DNA from: Methanobacterium sp.
GTDB taxonomy: Archaea; Methanobacteriota; Methanobacteria; Methanobacteriales; Methanobacteriaceae
Direction of reading: 5' to 3'
Assembly (NCBI GenBank): GCA_028700095.1
Contig: JAQVTJ010000033.1
Coordinates: 1 to 16,350, forward strand
Length of the DNA: 16,350 nucleotides
Each line of letters opens with the position of its first letter. The first letter of the stretch is position 1. A program made the position numbers and the translations under genes. Below the pieces are notes generated by a model. The model was not told the DNA's origin. It was given only the letters and a program-made list of their open reading frames with translations, and did not search any database. This document shows positions 15,925 to 16,350 of the stretch, one piece after another.

Positions 15925-16350
15925 TTATTTTTCCGTTATAATGTTCTTCATATAGGTTATATGATGATTTGAACTGGTTAACTGTGTCCAGAAGATGTTA
16001 TTACCAGTAGTGGTTCACTACATTCCTTTGTTGAAGATATTATATTTGTTTTCCCTGTTAAGAGATTTCTATAATAAATATTAGATTTTCCATTGGATCC
16101 ATGTTGTTGCCATACAACAACATTACCATAAACACTTGGAAATATTTGGACATATTTTGATTTATAAACAGCACTAACTTTTCCTGTTTTAAGATTTTTA
16201 CAATAAATATTTGAATTTCCTGATTCTATCTGCACCCATAATATGATTATTATTAATTGCAGGATTGAATTGAAATTCTTTAGTATTTAACACTTTGCTA
16301 CATATTCCAGTTGATAAATCTTTATAATATACTGAGAAAATTCCATCTAA
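15925..16350 (-). pseudogene. Secreted/surface beta-propeller repeat protein, 3' part, frameshifted
   Basis: The minus strand encodes repeats of about 40-45 residues with the signature IYYKNLxTGK: VYYKDLSTGICSKV, NIYCKNLKTGKVSAV, NIYYRNLLTGKTNII and a final HHITYMKNIITEK ending at TAA 15925-15927. Between tags come strands such as NVVVWQQ and NNIFWTQ. This is the pattern of TolB/YncE-like propellers found in extracellular proteins of methanogens. At least two frame changes are needed (about 16235-16243 and 16003-16010). The longest intact stretch runs 15978-16235. The gene continues beyond the window, so N-terminal signal and full size are unknown. It converges on the hdr operon. Confidence 0.7.

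Overview
The window is very AT-rich DNA from a methanogenic archaeon, most likely of the order Methanobacteriales and in character closest to Methanosphaera. Support comes from a heterodisulfide reductase (Hdr) gene set, an archaeal-type integrase relic, a PRC-barrel protein, a tRNA with no encoded CCA, T-tract terminators and AGGTGAT/AGGAGG ribosome binding sites. The genus is an inference from composition and gene content.

Layout. 1-700: a small GC-rich structured element, an AT-rich gap and a 49-residue ORF. 792-1169 (minus): the Fe-S scaffold gene iscU. 1170-5230: about 4 kb of mostly decayed DNA, with a short copy of the iscS 3' end, a frameshifted PRC-barrel gene, a radical SAM gene with an internal deletion, a small gene of 11-residue repeats and an integrase relic. 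5231-6394 (minus): the cysteine desulfurase gene iscS. 6721-7116 (plus): an FMN split-barrel protein. 7359-7429: tRNA-Cys(GCA). 7597-8991: cysS, cysteinyl-tRNA synthetase. 9282-15679 (plus): a GMC-type flavoprotein gene and a ThiF/MoeB-type E1 gene, both frameshifted as read, then intact hdrC, hdrB and hdrA. 15925-16350 (minus): a frameshifted surface beta-propeller gene that leaves the window.

Functional theme. The intact genes centre on cysteine, sulfur and electron flow: sulfur mobilisation (IscS), cluster assembly (IscU), tRNA-Cys and its synthetase, an E1-type adenylating enzyme, and an Hdr complex rich in Fe-S clusters. thiF-hdrC and hdrC-hdrB overlap by 4 nt, so these genes are probably translationally coupled.

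Two regulatory patterns stand out. iscU and iscS lie about 4 kb apart but share an identical 26-nt promoter block holding the perfect palindrome TATAACTATAGTTATA. A second palindrome, TAACAATTGTTA, occurs only before the FMN protein, tRNA-Cys and the GMC-hdr operon.

The most unusual protein is HdrA. It has a C-terminal MvhD-like domain in which every expected [2Fe-2S] cysteine is replaced. Its partner HdrB lacks one cysteine of its second CCG motif. This looks like a divergent Hdr paralogue that does not take electrons through a normal MvhD cluster. Single-base frameshifts are concentrated in accessory genes and absent from about 7 kb of intact core genes, which favours real gene decay, although several lie in A-runs where sequencing error is also possible.
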